Assembly (NCBI GenBank): GCA_031550725.1
Contig: JAVBOH010000024.1
Span: 1-56,720, forward strand
Length of the DNA stretch: 56,720 nucleotides
Source of the DNA: UBA946 sp031550725
Lineage (GTDB): Bacteria > Bacillota > Clostridia > Oscillospirales > Ruminococcaceae
Direction: 5' to 3'
The number at the start of each line of letters is the position of its first letter. Position 1 is the stretch's first letter. The notes under the pieces were generated by a model. That model ran no database searches and had not been told where the DNA came from. It saw nothing but the letters and a program-made list of their open reading frames with translations. This document shows positions 35,058 to 44,083 of the stretch, piece by piece. The position numbers and the translations under genes are program-made.

Positions 35058-35834
35058 TTATTTATCCCTCCTTTTCATCTGCCACACGGTAGCGAAATAG
35101 CTTATTGCAATTACTGCAATTATAATAAATGGTAAAAACGCTGATAAACTTTCACGAACTCTAGCAACCATTGCCCAAACTTCATCTGCCATAAGATTAC
35201 CGAAATCTATGTCGTCAAGGTCTGGATGTGTTTCTCTGAGATTTTTCAACATATCCATTGCCTTAAATTCCACTAAAAACATGCATACAACAACACCAAA
35301 GCCTAAAATTGTTTTCATCTTTGTTACTGCACCATCGGTTTTACAATTTATAAGCATCGGCGTACGTATGAAAATTAAAAATGACATAACTCCTGCTATC
35401 AGCAGTAAATTCTGCGTAACCTCCATGTTAAGAGGTATACCGCAAAGACTGCCAATAACAGCTGCGTTTCCTATTACCATAAGCAATGAGATTACAAACA
35501 TGCTTACTTTTATAATATACTTCAAGCCAACAAGTCTATATTCACTGATTGGAGTTGTGTATGAAAACAAATACCACTTGCTTTTTACATCGGATAATAT
35601 TACCGAACTGTCATCAATCACAAGGAAAAAAGCAATAGGAATAAAATATGTAAAAAGATAATATGTAACTTCATCAACATCCTTAAAATCTATCGCATCC
35701 ATGTTCGCCATGTTGCCATGCACCATACTAACACGCACAAGGACTTCAAGGGTGAATATTACCGCAAAAACAAGGTAGCAGATGATATAATATTTTCGTG
35801 CAAGGTAAAGCTCACGATAAATAAGTTTGCCCAT
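35058..35834 (-). CDS. ABC-2-type permease subunit
   Basis: 258 residues from the ATG at 35834, which overlaps the ATPase stop codon (TGATG) and has GGAG 8 nt upstream; a preceding in-frame GTG is rejected. The N-terminus MGKLIYRELYLARKYYIICY and about six hydrophobic segments match ABC-2 permeases. Residues ~185-225 form a hydrophilic loop with DPDLDDIDFGNLMADE-like acidity. Partner of the next permease. Confidence 0.85.
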   Translation of the reverse strand: MGKLIYRELYLARKYYIICYLVFAVIFTLEVLVRVSMVHGNMANMDAIDFKDVDEVTYYLFTYFIPIAFFLVIDDSSVILSDVKSKWYLFSYTTPISEYRLVGLKYIIKVSMFVISLLMVIGNAAVIGSLCGIPLNMEVTQNLLLIAGVMSFLIFIRTPMLINCKTDGAVTKMKTILGFGVVVCMFLVEFKAMDMLKNLRETHPDLDDIDFGNLMADEVWAMVARVRESLSAFLPFIIIAVIAISYFATVWQMKRRDK

Positions 35835-36712
35835 CACGACCACTCCTTTTTTGTGCGGTTAACATAGAACAGCATAATTTCTTCAAGTGTGGTGTTGTCA
35901 ATGATTGCTCCACTATATTTTTTCATACATAATGCCTTGTCGGAAATTAAAAGGTCTGCACCAAAATCATTAAGCCTTGCACTGACAAAATCCTCCTTGT
36001 CAATGGTTTTGTAGTCCTCTTTAGTGCATTTCATCATGCCATGCTCAGAAAGGATATCGTCCTTATATCCAGTTAGCAAAATCTTGCCTTTATCAATAAA
36101 TGTTACGCTGTCCGCAATTTTTTCAAGGTCAGATGTGATGTGTGAGGACATCAGAATGCTGTGTCCCTCATCCTGTAAAAACTCAAGGAAAATGTCAAGG
36201 ATTTCGTTTCTAACAACAGGGTCAAGTCCAGTTGTTGCTTCATCCATAACAAGAAGTTCAGCGCCATGTGACAATGCACACGCAATCTGAAGTTTCATTT
36301 TCATACCCTTTGAAAACTTGCCAACTTTCTTTTTAAGCGGTAACTGAAAGCGTTCAAGGTACTGTTTATAAACGGTATCGTCCCAGTTTTTATAAATACC
36401 ACTCATGATTTTACTAATTTGCATTGCATTAAAAACATCATGTATTGGCAGTTCATCAAAAACTACTGCAATACGTTCCTTTATTGCAATTTCGTCCTTA
36501 ATACTATCTAACCCAAGCATTTCAATACTGCCCTCATCATTTTTTATGATGTTAAGCATAGCCTTAATTGTTGTAGTTTTACCAGCACCATTCTGTCCGA
36601 TAAAACCCATAATGCTGCCCTTTGGAACATCAAAGCTTACATTATCAAGTGTAAAGCCATCGTATTTTTTCGTTAACCCTTTTATCGTAATTGCATTTTC
36701 ATAATCATTCAT
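35834..36712 (-). CDS. ABC transporter ATP-binding protein (YtrB-like)
   Basis: 292 residues from the ATG at 36712 (GGGAGATGG upstream; an in-frame TTG at 36727 is rejected). Walker A GQNGAGKTT, signature in FSKGMKMKLQIACAL (degenerate SKGM instead of SGGQ, usual in this drug/peptide export class), Walker B LLVMDEATTGLDP, H-loop MSSHITSDLEKI. Such ATPases pair with ABC-2 permeases in GntR/YtrA-regulated, cell-wall-antibiotic-responsive operons. Confidence 0.92.
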   Translation of the reverse strand: MNDYENAITIKGLTKKYDGFTLDNVSFDVPKGSIMGFIGQNGAGKTTTIKAMLNIIKNDEGSIEMLGLDSIKDEIAIKERIAVVFDELPIHDVFNAMQISKIMSGIYKNWDDTVYKQYLERFQLPLKKKVGKFSKGMKMKLQIACALSHGAELLVMDEATTGLDPVVRNEILDIFLEFLQDEGHSILMSSHITSDLEKIADSVTFIDKGKILLTGYKDDILSEHGMMKCTKEDYKTIDKEDFVSARLNDFGADLLISDKALCMKKYSGAIIDNTTLEEIMLFYVNRTKKEWS

Positions 36713-36738
36713 ATACCCATCTCCCAATGTAAATTTAG

Positions 36739-37113
36739 CTAATTGCTTTCATATATAATTGCCAGAATTTCACTCAGTTCTTCAAGACTTATACTGCTTG
36801 TTTTTGCTTTAAGACATATTTCATCAAGTCCTGTTTCAATCTGACGCAGAATTTCTTCACGCAGAATTTCAGGATTTTGCCTGCATATAAAGCTGCCCTT
36901 TCCCGTAAATGACTTGATAAAGCCATCTCTTTCAAGCTCCTCGTATGCTCTTTTGGTCGTTATCACGCTTATTCGTAACTGCTGTGCCAGATTTCTCATT
37001 GACGGAAGAGCGTCCCCCTCTGTCAACTCACCTGACATTACCTGAGCCTTTATCTGACGCACAATCTGCTCATATATCGGCTCATTTGATGTATTGCTGA
37101 TTAATATATTCAT
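36739..37113 (-). CDS. GntR-family repressor (YtrA subfamily)
   Basis: 124 residues: N-terminal winged helix (NEPIYEQIVRQIKAQVMSGE, LPSMRNLAQQLRISVITTKR, FIKSFTGKGSFI) and only a short C-terminal dimerisation tail, as in YtrA. First gene of the operon with the ATPase, two permeases and the CPBP protease. It should bind the perfect dyad at 37132-37156, which overlaps the promoter. In B. subtilis the related ytr operon responds to lipid II-binding antibiotics; the inducer here is unknown. Confidence 0.92.
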   Translation of the reverse strand: MNILISNTSNEPIYEQIVRQIKAQVMSGELTEGDALPSMRNLAQQLRISVITTKRAYEELERDGFIKSFTGKGSFICRQNPEILREEILRQIETGLDEICLKAKTSSISLEELSEILAIIYESN

Positions 37114-37131
37114 GAATATTTATCCCTCCAT

Positions 37132-37156
37132 AATGTATATATGGTACATATACATT
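37132..37156 (-). promoter_or_regulatory. Operator dyad of the GntR/YtrA repressor
   Basis: The perfect arms AATGTATAT / ATATACATT with a 7-nt centre touch the -10 box and lie over the transcription start. The AVGTATAT-like sequence fits YtrA-type sites. Confidence 0.75.
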
Positions 37157-37182
37157 ATATCAACCGTATATACACTTGTCAA
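37154..37182 (-). promoter_or_regulatory. Promoter of the GntR-ABC-CPBP operon
   Basis: Minus strand TTGACA (37182-37177), a 17-nt spacer and TATAAT (37159-37154): a consensus sigma-A promoter, strong unless repressed. Confidence 0.88.
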
Positions 37183-37355
37183 TAGGTAAAAAAAATTTTT
37201 TATGTTTATATAATAGATTAAATTCAAAACACTATAACATAACTTATTCATCATAATAAATGCTTACCATGTTTATTTTCACACATAAAAATATCTGTAA
37301 CATATATTATTTAAGGGACATTTTAATATAATTATTATATAAAGTAGGGATATAT

Positions 37356-38171
37356 ATGTCAGCATATTATAAAAATGATGATGAAAACAAATGCAAATAT
37401 TATGCTATAATAAATTGCTGTTGTCGTGGTCCTAAAGGCGATACAGGACCTCAAGGTCCTGCTGGTGAACAAGGTTTACGTGGTGAAGCTGGTCCCCAGG
37501 GTCCTGCTGGTGAACAGGGTTTACGTGGCGAAGCTGGTCCGCAAGGTCCTGCTGGTGAACAGGGTTTACGTGGTGAAGCTGGTCCGCAGGGTCCTGTTGG
37601 TGAACAGGGTTTACGTGGTGAAGCTGGTCCGCAGGGTCCTGTTGGTGAACAGGGTTTACGTGGTGAAGCTGGTCCTAAGGGTGAGGATGGTGAATGTAAT
37701 TGTGACTGCGAAGAAATTGATAATCGGCTCTCTATAATGGAGCAGAAAATCACTAATATAAACAGACAAATAACATACATCCAAAGCTTTTTATATTTGT
37801 CGGATGTAATTGAAGTCTTCAGCGAAACTCCTGCTCTTTTAGGATTAGGTGCGGCGGTTATTCATTCCGGATACACTTATAATTTCTGGGGAACAGGTGC
37901 ACTTGACCATCAGCAGACATTATCAAACGGTACAAAATATTATTTAATTCTAAGCAGTCAGTATAAAGAATTAACATACTATCAGGGTGACACAACAATT
38001 GGTACACTTTGGATTGAAACACCAACCAAAAATGTTTATAATCTGCCAATCCGTTTTGATGAAACAGGAATTTATTTTACACCTTCAACTCAAATGGCGA
38101 ATCTTCCTATCGGAACAACTTTTAAATTTACGCAGGCATTAATTCTTGTTGATACGGAAAATAGTATGTAA
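37356..38171 (+). CDS. Collagen-like protein without signal peptide (BclA-type, probable spore surface)
   Basis: 271 residues. A short N-terminus with a Cys cluster (IINCCCRG) leads directly into a Gly-X-Y tract (~28-110) built from repeats of GPQGPAGEQGLRGEA. A second Cys cluster (ECNCDCEEID), a coiled-coil-like stretch (~125-150; IDNRLSIMEQKITNINRQIT) and a beta-rich C-terminal domain of about 120 residues follow, as in trimeric TNF-like heads. No signal peptide or sorting motif, which is the layout of spore-hair proteins such as BclA. It would form a collagen triple helix capped by a trimeric head. The gene stands alone with its own terminator. Confidence 0.85.
   Translation: MSAYYKNDDENKCKYYAIINCCCRGPKGDTGPQGPAGEQGLRGEAGPQGPAGEQGLRGEAGPQGPAGEQGLRGEAGPQGPVGEQGLRGEAGPQGPVGEQGLRGEAGPKGEDGECNCDCEEIDNRLSIMEQKITNINRQITYIQSFLYLSDVIEVFSETPALLGLGAAVIHSGYTYNFWGTGALDHQQTLSNGTKYYLILSSQYKELTYYQGDTTIGTLWIETPTKNVYNLPIRFDETGIYFTPSTQMANLPIGTTFKFTQALILVDTENSM
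37455..37679 (+). repeat. Five tandem 45-bp repeats in the collagen-like gene
   Basis: Five units of exactly 45 bp, each starting GGTCCTG(C/T)TGGTGAACA and encoding GPAGEQGLRGEAGPQ or its Val variant. Differences are few and mostly silent. High identity favours slippage or recombination that changes stalk length in steps of 15 residues. Confidence 0.9.
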
Positions 38172-38186
38172 TATTTGGGCTTCATT

Positions 38187-38232
38187 AAAAACACCAAAGC
38201 AGTATATCATAGCTTTGGTGTTTTTATTTTTG
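38187..38232 (+). terminator. Terminator after the collagen-like gene
   Basis: The perfect 14-bp stem AAAAACACCAAAGC / GCTTTGGTGTTTTT is followed by ATTTTTG. Confidence 0.9.
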
Positions 38233-38342
38233 CAAATCAGAACAAAGTTTCGATTTTCTATTGACATTAGTATATTAGTATGATAAAATATTAAATATTA
38301 CATAATATTTTAAGAACGTTCTATATAAATTAAGCGTACATT

Positions 38343-38407
38343 TTCAACCCAAGGTTGATTTATTCCCTAAATAATTGATTGAATTCAACCTATACTTGTG
38401 ATACAAT
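38343..38407 (+). promoter_or_regulatory. Promoter and possible operator of the XRE-ABC exporter operon
   Basis: TTGAAT (38379-38384), a 17-nt spacer and TACAAT (38402-38407). The motif TTCAACC occurs at 38343-38349, inverted (GGTTGA) at 38353-38358, and again at 38384-38390 over the -35 box. This fits autoregulation by the XRE protein (inference). Confidence 0.5.
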
Positions 38408-38437
38408 GTTAATCACAGAAAGGCAGGTGTATAATAA

Positions 38438-39307
38438 ATGGAACAGAATATTTTGAATGAAAGCATAAAACGTCTGCGAAAAGAAAAGGGATTTACTCAA
38501 GAACAGCTTGCCGATGCGATTGGAGTTACCTCGCAGGCTGTATCTAAATGGGAAACAACAGGCTGCCCTGATGCAATGTTATTACCTGAAATTTCTGATT
38601 TTCTGGGTGTTACTATTGATGAGCTTTTCGGACGAAAAAAAGACGATGATATTTGTGTTGAACAAAAGGTTATTGATTATCTTTATAATATTCCGAATGA
38701 AGAAAAATTTGAGCGTGCATATGAAATATGTTTTGCTGTTAGTCAGATGGGTTTAAGTGATCCGTCTATATATTTTAAGCCGTATGAAATATATAATAAC
38801 CTCACTTATATGAGATATATTACTGATTACGGGATATTAAGCATGAGACTTAACAAAGAATTTAAGTATTTTTTCATGTGTCCGAAACCAGAAAACAGTT
38901 ATGATGATTTTCTAAAATATGATAACAAATATGTTAAGCTGTTTGCATTTTTAGCAAAACCATTTGCACTAAAAGCTATGTATTATCTAATGTCATCAAG
39001 CAGCGGAATGTTTTTTAATGCGAAAACTTTAAGTTTAGAGCTAGGAATTGAAAATTCACATGCTTTAGATATAATAAAATTAATGCTTGATTTAAAATTT
39101 ATCTGGAAGGCTAATTATAATAACGGTAATGATAATGAGGATATATTTCAGTTTTTGCCATCTCCGTCAGAAAATTTTATTGCATTTATGAACTTTGCAG
39201 ATATTTTAATTAATGGTCAAAACTATAATCAATGCTATGTCGAAAAAAGAAGCACACCATTTTTTAAGCATAAATCATATAAATCACCAACCGAAAACAC
39301 AAAATAA
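38438..39307 (+). CDS. XRE-family HTH regulator
   Basis: 289 residues. The N-terminal Cro/CI helix-turn-helix (~8-65) reads IKRLRKEKGFTQEQLADAIG and SQAVSKWETTGCPDAMLLPE. The remaining ~220 residues are not a recognised domain; they include a winged-helix-like segment (KTLSLELGIENSHALDIIKLM) that may sense a ligand. It sits 40 nt before two ABC exporter genes and is the likely regulator of that transport operon. AAAGGCAGG lies before the ATG. Confidence 0.88.
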   Translation: MEQNILNESIKRLRKEKGFTQEQLADAIGVTSQAVSKWETTGCPDAMLLPEISDFLGVTIDELFGRKKDDDICVEQKVIDYLYNIPNEEKFERAYEICFAVSQMGLSDPSIYFKPYEIYNNLTYMRYITDYGILSMRLNKEFKYFFMCPKPENSYDDFLKYDNKYVKLFAFLAKPFALKAMYYLMSSSSGMFFNAKTLSLELGIENSHALDIIKLMLDLKFIWKANYNNGNDNEDIFQFLPSPSENFIAFMNFADILINGQNYNQCYVEKRSTPFFKHKSYKSPTENTK

Positions 39308-39347
39308 TACACTATATAATAAACAAAAGAAATGGGGTAACAAAGTA

Positions 39348-41204
39348 ATGTTTAAGAAAAAAGAAAAGGAAAAAGATGAGTTTCACACCGAATATGGCAT
39401 ATTAAAAAATTCATTATATGTCATGACAAAAATTAAGCAATATCGTCCTGCATTGCTGTGGCTTATGCTGATTGGCGTATTCACAAACTCACTTATGCAG
39501 TATTTGTGGAGTTTTATCGGCAAGTTTGTAATTGATATTGTGCAGGCTCAGGCTAGAAGTCCAGAAAAGGATATTATGCCGCTTGTGAAACTATTAATTA
39601 TTACAACGACTATTGAAATCATAAGTATGCTACTTAATACAATAACCGACAACAAGCGTTGGTATGGTTTTATTCACACACGAATGAAGGTTATTTCCGA
39701 GCGTATTGCGAAAGCACTCTCAATGAATTATGAAATGCTTGAAAATCCGAAAATTCTTGATATGCATAGCAAGGCAACACAAGCAACTGGAGGAAACAAT
39801 AACGGTATTGAAGGGTTGATGTATTCTGTATATGACATTGGTGTGCAGATATTGCTTTTGACAGCCTCAATTTCAGTTATTTTTACACTTAATATATGGC
39901 TTGTGTTAATCATACTTGTATTATCAGTAGTGGAATTTATATACTTCCGTTACACCGTAAAAAAAGATAGAAAAAACGTATGGGAAAAGCTTGCACCAGT
40001 ATGGCGAAAAATTCACTATATGGAACGTGCTACACAGGATTTTGATTATGCTAAGGATATAAGACTTTTTGGGATGACTAACTGGTTGTCAAAAAAACAG
40101 CATGAAATATTGTTGGAAAAGCAGAACAGAATGATTTTCAGCAGAAATTTATGGATTTATAATTCTTTTTTTTCTGCAGCAATTACAATTATCAGAGATA
40201 GTATTATATATGCATTTTTAATTTGGAATGTACTTAATAAAAATATGACTATCGGTAATTTTACTCTTTATCTTGGAATGACTGCAACTTTATCAGGTGC
40301 ATTAAACAGCTTTTTTAATTCGTTAGCAACGCATAAAGAGCGTTCAATGCAGGTTGATGATTTCCGTTCATTTATGGATTTGAAAATGGAAAATGAAGAT
40401 ACTTGTATTGATATTCCTAAATCTAACAAATACACTTTTGTATTTGAAAATGTGTCATTCAAATATTCGGGACAGGAAGAATATGCTGTAAAAAACCTTA
40501 ACCTTACGCTTGAAGCGGGGAAACGTCTTGCAGTAGTTGGACTTAATGGTGCGGGAAAGACAACTATGATAAAGCTTTTGCTCAGACTTTATGATGTTAC
40601 TGATGGTAGAATTCTCATGAATGGCATTGACATCCGAAAGTTCAGACGATTGGATTACTATAAAATGTTCTCCCCTGTTTTCCAAAATGTTGAACTGTTC
40701 GCATTCCCAATGTCTGAAAATGTATCAATGAACACACCTGAACTAACAGATAAAGAAAAAAGCTATAAATGTCTTGTTAAAGCTGGCATGAAAGACAAGC
40801 TTGATAGTCTTGCTGATGGCATTGATACTGAGATTTTAAAGATTATTTATGATAATGGTATCGACCTTTCAGGCGGTGAAAAACAAAAGCTTGCACTAGC
40901 AAGGGCTTTGTATAAGGATGCTCCAATCGTCGTTCTTGATGAGCCAACAGCTGCACTTGATGCTTTGGCTGAATATAATTTATACAAGAGCTTTGATGAA
41001 ATTATTGCTGATAAGAGTGCTGTATACATTTCTCACAGGCTTTCGTCAACACGTTTCTGCGATAGTATTGCAATGTTCAAGAATGGAGAAATGATTGAGT
41101 ATGGCACACACGAAGAATTACTCTCCCAAAATGGTGCATACTTTGAAATGTTCGAGATACAAGCGCAATATTATAAGGATGAGGAGGTAAACTTGAATGT
41201 CTGA
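39348..41204 (+). CDS. ABC exporter half-transporter, subunit 1
   Basis: 618 residues from the ATG at 39348 (GGGG site; an upstream in-frame ATG at 39213 lies inside the regulator gene and is rejected). Six-helix membrane domain (~25-335) and nucleotide-binding domain (~360-600): Walker A VVGLNGAGKTT, signature DLSGGEKQKLALARAL, Walker B IVVLDEPTAALDA, H-loop YISHRLSS. Its stop overlaps the next ATG by 8 nt, so the two form a heterodimer. Substrate unknown; such pairs with an XRE regulator often export peptides, lipids or drugs. Confidence 0.93.
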   Translation: MFKKKEKEKDEFHTEYGILKNSLYVMTKIKQYRPALLWLMLIGVFTNSLMQYLWSFIGKFVIDIVQAQARSPEKDIMPLVKLLIITTTIEIISMLLNTITDNKRWYGFIHTRMKVISERIAKALSMNYEMLENPKILDMHSKATQATGGNNNGIEGLMYSVYDIGVQILLLTASISVIFTLNIWLVLIILVLSVVEFIYFRYTVKKDRKNVWEKLAPVWRKIHYMERATQDFDYAKDIRLFGMTNWLSKKQHEILLEKQNRMIFSRNLWIYNSFFSAAITIIRDSIIYAFLIWNVLNKNMTIGNFTLYLGMTATLSGALNSFFNSLATHKERSMQVDDFRSFMDLKMENEDTCIDIPKSNKYTFVFENVSFKYSGQEEYAVKNLNLTLEAGKRLAVVGLNGAGKTTMIKLLLRLYDVTDGRILMNGIDIRKFRRLDYYKMFSPVFQNVELFAFPMSENVSMNTPELTDKEKSYKCLVKAGMKDKLDSLADGIDTEILKIIYDNGIDLSGGEKQKLALARALYKDAPIVVLDEPTAALDALAEYNLYKSFDEIIADKSAVYISHRLSSTRFCDSIAMFKNGEMIEYGTHEELLSQNGAYFEMFEIQAQYYKDEEVNLNV

Positions 41205-43008
41205 TAACAAAAAAGAAAAAACTAAATCGTTTGAGATTGTTAAAGCAACAATCAAGTATTTCTTTCCTCGTGCATATCAAAAGCATAAAGGGTACTTTTG
41301 GATAAGTGTATTAAATACAATTGTTTGTGCAGCACATCCATTTATAAATATTATATTCACTCCATTAATGATTGACGAGCTTATTGGCGACAGAGATATT
41401 AACAAATTAATTTTTTATACTTCAATGATAGTAGGTGTAGGTTCATTATTATTGATATTTCGTTCATTTTTTATGGTTACCTTAGAAAAATACGATATTA
41501 AATTTCAAAACTATTTTACAGAAAAAATGAGCCGCCGTGTTATGAAGCTTGACTTTCAGCTAACAGAGGATAAAAAGGCACTCGACCAGATTTCTGCGGC
41601 ACAGGAAGGTATGAACTGGTATTCAGGCGGTGTTCATGGTATTTTCTCGGAGTTTTTTTTCATTATACAAAATATCATAAAAATTATTGGTGCAGTTGTG
41701 ATAATAATTATTTATGCTCCGATACTTTTTGCAGTAACAGCCATTTTACTTGTTTTTACAACCCTGCTAAATAATAAAAATAATAAAATTGAAATTGAAC
41801 ATTACAAGGCAATGTCAAAAATTAATCGTATTTTTGGATACTTAGGATGGGAACTAGTTGATTTTCGATTTGGCAAGGATATCAGACTTTATAACGCTGA
41901 GGATATGATGCGTGAAAAATGGGATGAATATAATGATCAGTCCGTAGCAAATTGGAAAAGTCTTGCTGATAAGCACCTTCCACTGAATATTTGGGGTATA
42001 CTTCCAAATGTTGCAAGAGATACGGCATCCTATTTTTATCTAGGATATCTTGTAATCAAGGGTGCAATTTCAATTGGTACATTCTCGCAAATGCTTTCAG
42101 CTGGTGCAACATTTCATTCATCCTTGCAAAATTTAATTGCTAATGTGCAGAACATTATCAAAAAATCCAACTATGCATATGAGTATGTAAAATTCATGGA
42201 TTATCCTGCAGCTATTCAAAAAGGAACTCGTGAAGTTAAAGGTGACACACACATAATTGAGTTTAGAAATGTATCTTTTACATACCCCAATACTGATGTT
42301 AAGGTGCTTGATAATGTATCTATAACAATGGAACAAGGTGAGCATTTATCCATTGTAGGACTTAACGGTGCAGGTAAAACAACATTTATTAAGCTTTTAT
42401 GCAGACTTTATGATACTACTGACGGTGAAATTTTACTCGATGGATATAATATTAAAGAGTATGATTATGAGCAGTATATGCAGTTATTTTCACCTGTATT
42501 TCAGGATTTCAAGCTATTCAGCTTTTCAATGCGTGAGAATATAATTCTTGACGGCGAGTGCAGTGATGATGAATTTGAAAATCTAATTAATCAGGTTGGG
42601 TTAAAAGATAAAGTTAATGAACTCCCAAATGGTGCTGACACATTAATTTTCAAGGCATTTGATGAAGATGGCGTTGAGCTTTCCGGCGGCGAACAGCAAA
42701 AAACTGCAATAGCAAGAGCATTATACAAGAAGTCCCCTGTTGTCATTCTTGATGAACCAACAGCAGCACTTGACCCTGTTGCCGAATATGAGATCTATCG
42801 CCAGTTTGACACACTAGTTGGTGGAAAAACTGCTGTATATATCTCACACAGACTGTCATCATGCCGTTTCTGCGACAGAATTGCTGTATTTTCAGATGGT
42901 ACAATTAAAGAGCTTGGCACACATGAAAACTTGGTAAATCTTGAAAATGGTATCTATGCTGAAATGTTTGCAGCACAAGCACAATATTACAATGATAAAG
43001 CTGTATAA
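41197..43008 (+). CDS. ABC exporter half-transporter, subunit 2
   Basis: 603 residues, same architecture as subunit 1: six-helix membrane domain (~30-330) and NBD (~355-590) with IVGLNGAGKTT, ELSGGEQQKTAIARAL, VVILDEPTAALDP and YISHRLSS. Both subunits keep intact Walker and signature motifs, and the residue after Walker B is Glu in both, so neither site looks degenerate. GGAGG lies before the ATG within the end of the upstream gene. Confidence 0.93.
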   Translation: MSDNKKEKTKSFEIVKATIKYFFPRAYQKHKGYFWISVLNTIVCAAHPFINIIFTPLMIDELIGDRDINKLIFYTSMIVGVGSLLLIFRSFFMVTLEKYDIKFQNYFTEKMSRRVMKLDFQLTEDKKALDQISAAQEGMNWYSGGVHGIFSEFFFIIQNIIKIIGAVVIIIIYAPILFAVTAILLVFTTLLNNKNNKIEIEHYKAMSKINRIFGYLGWELVDFRFGKDIRLYNAEDMMREKWDEYNDQSVANWKSLADKHLPLNIWGILPNVARDTASYFYLGYLVIKGAISIGTFSQMLSAGATFHSSLQNLIANVQNIIKKSNYAYEYVKFMDYPAAIQKGTREVKGDTHIIEFRNVSFTYPNTDVKVLDNVSITMEQGEHLSIVGLNGAGKTTFIKLLCRLYDTTDGEILLDGYNIKEYDYEQYMQLFSPVFQDFKLFSFSMRENIILDGECSDDEFENLINQVGLKDKVNELPNGADTLIFKAFDEDGVELSGGEQQKTAIARALYKKSPVVILDEPTAALDPVAEYEIYRQFDTLVGGKTAVYISHRLSSCRFCDRIAVFSDGTIKELGTHENLVNLENGIYAEMFAAQAQYYNDKAV

Positions 43009-43046
43009 TGATAGTAATTTCGCTTTCAGCATACATGAAAACAGCA

Positions 43047-43088
43047 AAAAACGGCGTTGAAAACCAGTTTCAACGCCGTTTTTATTTT
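43047..43088. terminator. Bidirectional terminator
   Basis: The stem AAAAACGGCGTTGAAA / TTTCAACGCCGTTTTT has T tails on both strands and serves the exporter operon and the convergent gene at 43098. Confidence 0.92.
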
Positions 43089-43097
43089 GAAAATTAC

Positions 43098-43343
43098 TCA
43101 AGTTAAGTTGCTAACAATACCCATTGCTAGAACAATACCCAAAATTGAGTTAATTAAAGCACCAACCAAAGCAATAATGTTAATAACAATTGCATATGTA
43201 GTAATATATTCTTCCTTTTTCTTAATGCTCATTACAAGACTTGGAATGCTGCAGCCATATGTAACGATTGGCAGAATAAGTGCAAATACAGCACCTATAA
43301 TCATTAATACCAATGATGGAACGTGAACTTTTTTGTTTTCCAT
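43098..43343 (-). CDS. Small two-helix membrane protein (DUF4190-like)
   Basis: 81 residues from the ATG at 43343 (GAGGAG upstream; an in-frame ATG at 43370 is rejected). Two long hydrophobic segments (~10-37, ~48-78) flank a short basic loop (MSIKKKEEYIT). The layout resembles DUF4190-type small membrane proteins. Function unknown. Confidence 0.75.
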   Translation of the reverse strand: MENKKVHVPSLVLMIIGAVFALILPIVTYGCSIPSLVMSIKKKEEYITTYAIVINIIALVGALINSILGIVLAMGIVSNLT

Positions 43344-43585
43344 AATCTCTCTCCTCATATCATAAATCATTTTAATCGTAGTTTATTTGGAACTAACATT
43401 TATTTCCGATGAAATTTCCAAACAAAAGCAACGTATGTATTTATATTAACATAAATCCATCATAAATGCAATACTTTTAGCGAATTTTTTTAATTATTTA
43501 ATATAGAGTTGTTAAACATATTGAGTTTTTAAAAATGATATGTTATAATCATATAATAAAATATGAAATATTTTAGCAAAAAGAT

Positions 43586-44041
43586 ATGGTGATAAAAGTG
43601 GATAATAAAAAAGATATGTGCAATGGATTGAAAATATTATTTATATGCCAAGGTAACACTTGCCGCAGTCCAATGGCAGAGGTGATATTTAACCACATTG
43701 CCAAAGACCGAGGTTTAACCTGTCATGCAGAAAGTGCAGGAATGTCAGGTGCAAGCAGAGAACACGCATCTGATAACATAATTGAAGTTTTGGCTGATAT
43801 CGGAATTGATATATCTGCGCACCGTTCACAAAAGCTAACGGAAGAAATCTTTTATAGAAATGATATAATAATTCTATTAGAATCATCCCATGAAAAGCTG
43901 ATAAAACTATTGTATAAAGAAAACAAACCCGTTCATATTATGCATATTCCCGACCCATTCGGCGGTGATAAAAACGAATATGAACAGTGTCGTGATAAAA
44001 TAATTAGTGTTGTTAAGTTTATTTTAGATAATTTGATTTAG
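43586..44041 (+). CDS. Low-molecular-weight protein tyrosine phosphatase
   Basis: 151 residues. The P-loop CQGNTCRSP contains nucleophile C21 and R27; the general acid is D123 in IPDPFGG. Cytoplasmic phosphatase acting on phosphotyrosine or phosphoarginine proteins. The start is uncertain: the ATG at 43586 has no ribosome site, while GTG at 43598 has GGTGAT in front. First of a tight plus-strand set with an unknown protein and a second, unrelated tyrosine phosphatase. Confidence 0.92.
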   Translation: MVIKVDNKKDMCNGLKILFICQGNTCRSPMAEVIFNHIAKDRGLTCHAESAGMSGASREHASDNIIEVLADIGIDISAHRSQKLTEEIFYRNDIIILLESSHEKLIKLLYKENKPVHIMHIPDPFGGDKNEYEQCRDKIISVVKFILDNLI

Positions 44042-44083
44042 TTATAAAGATGTGGTAAATTAATTTATGTGGAGGGTAAAATA

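Noticed and set aside
37455..37679. Tandem repeats considered as a CRISPR array
   Set aside because: Units are contiguous without spacers and encode collagen repeats; no cas genes nearby.
37426..37780. Open frames in other phases and on the minus strand over the collagen repeats
   Set aside because: The 45-bp periodicity keeps every phase free of stops; only the Gly-X-Y frame has a start, flanking domains and a terminator.
39213..39347. Upstream extension of the first ABC exporter subunit
   Set aside because: The extension overlaps the regulator gene and has no ribosome site, and the exporter-like sequence starts after the ATG at 39348.
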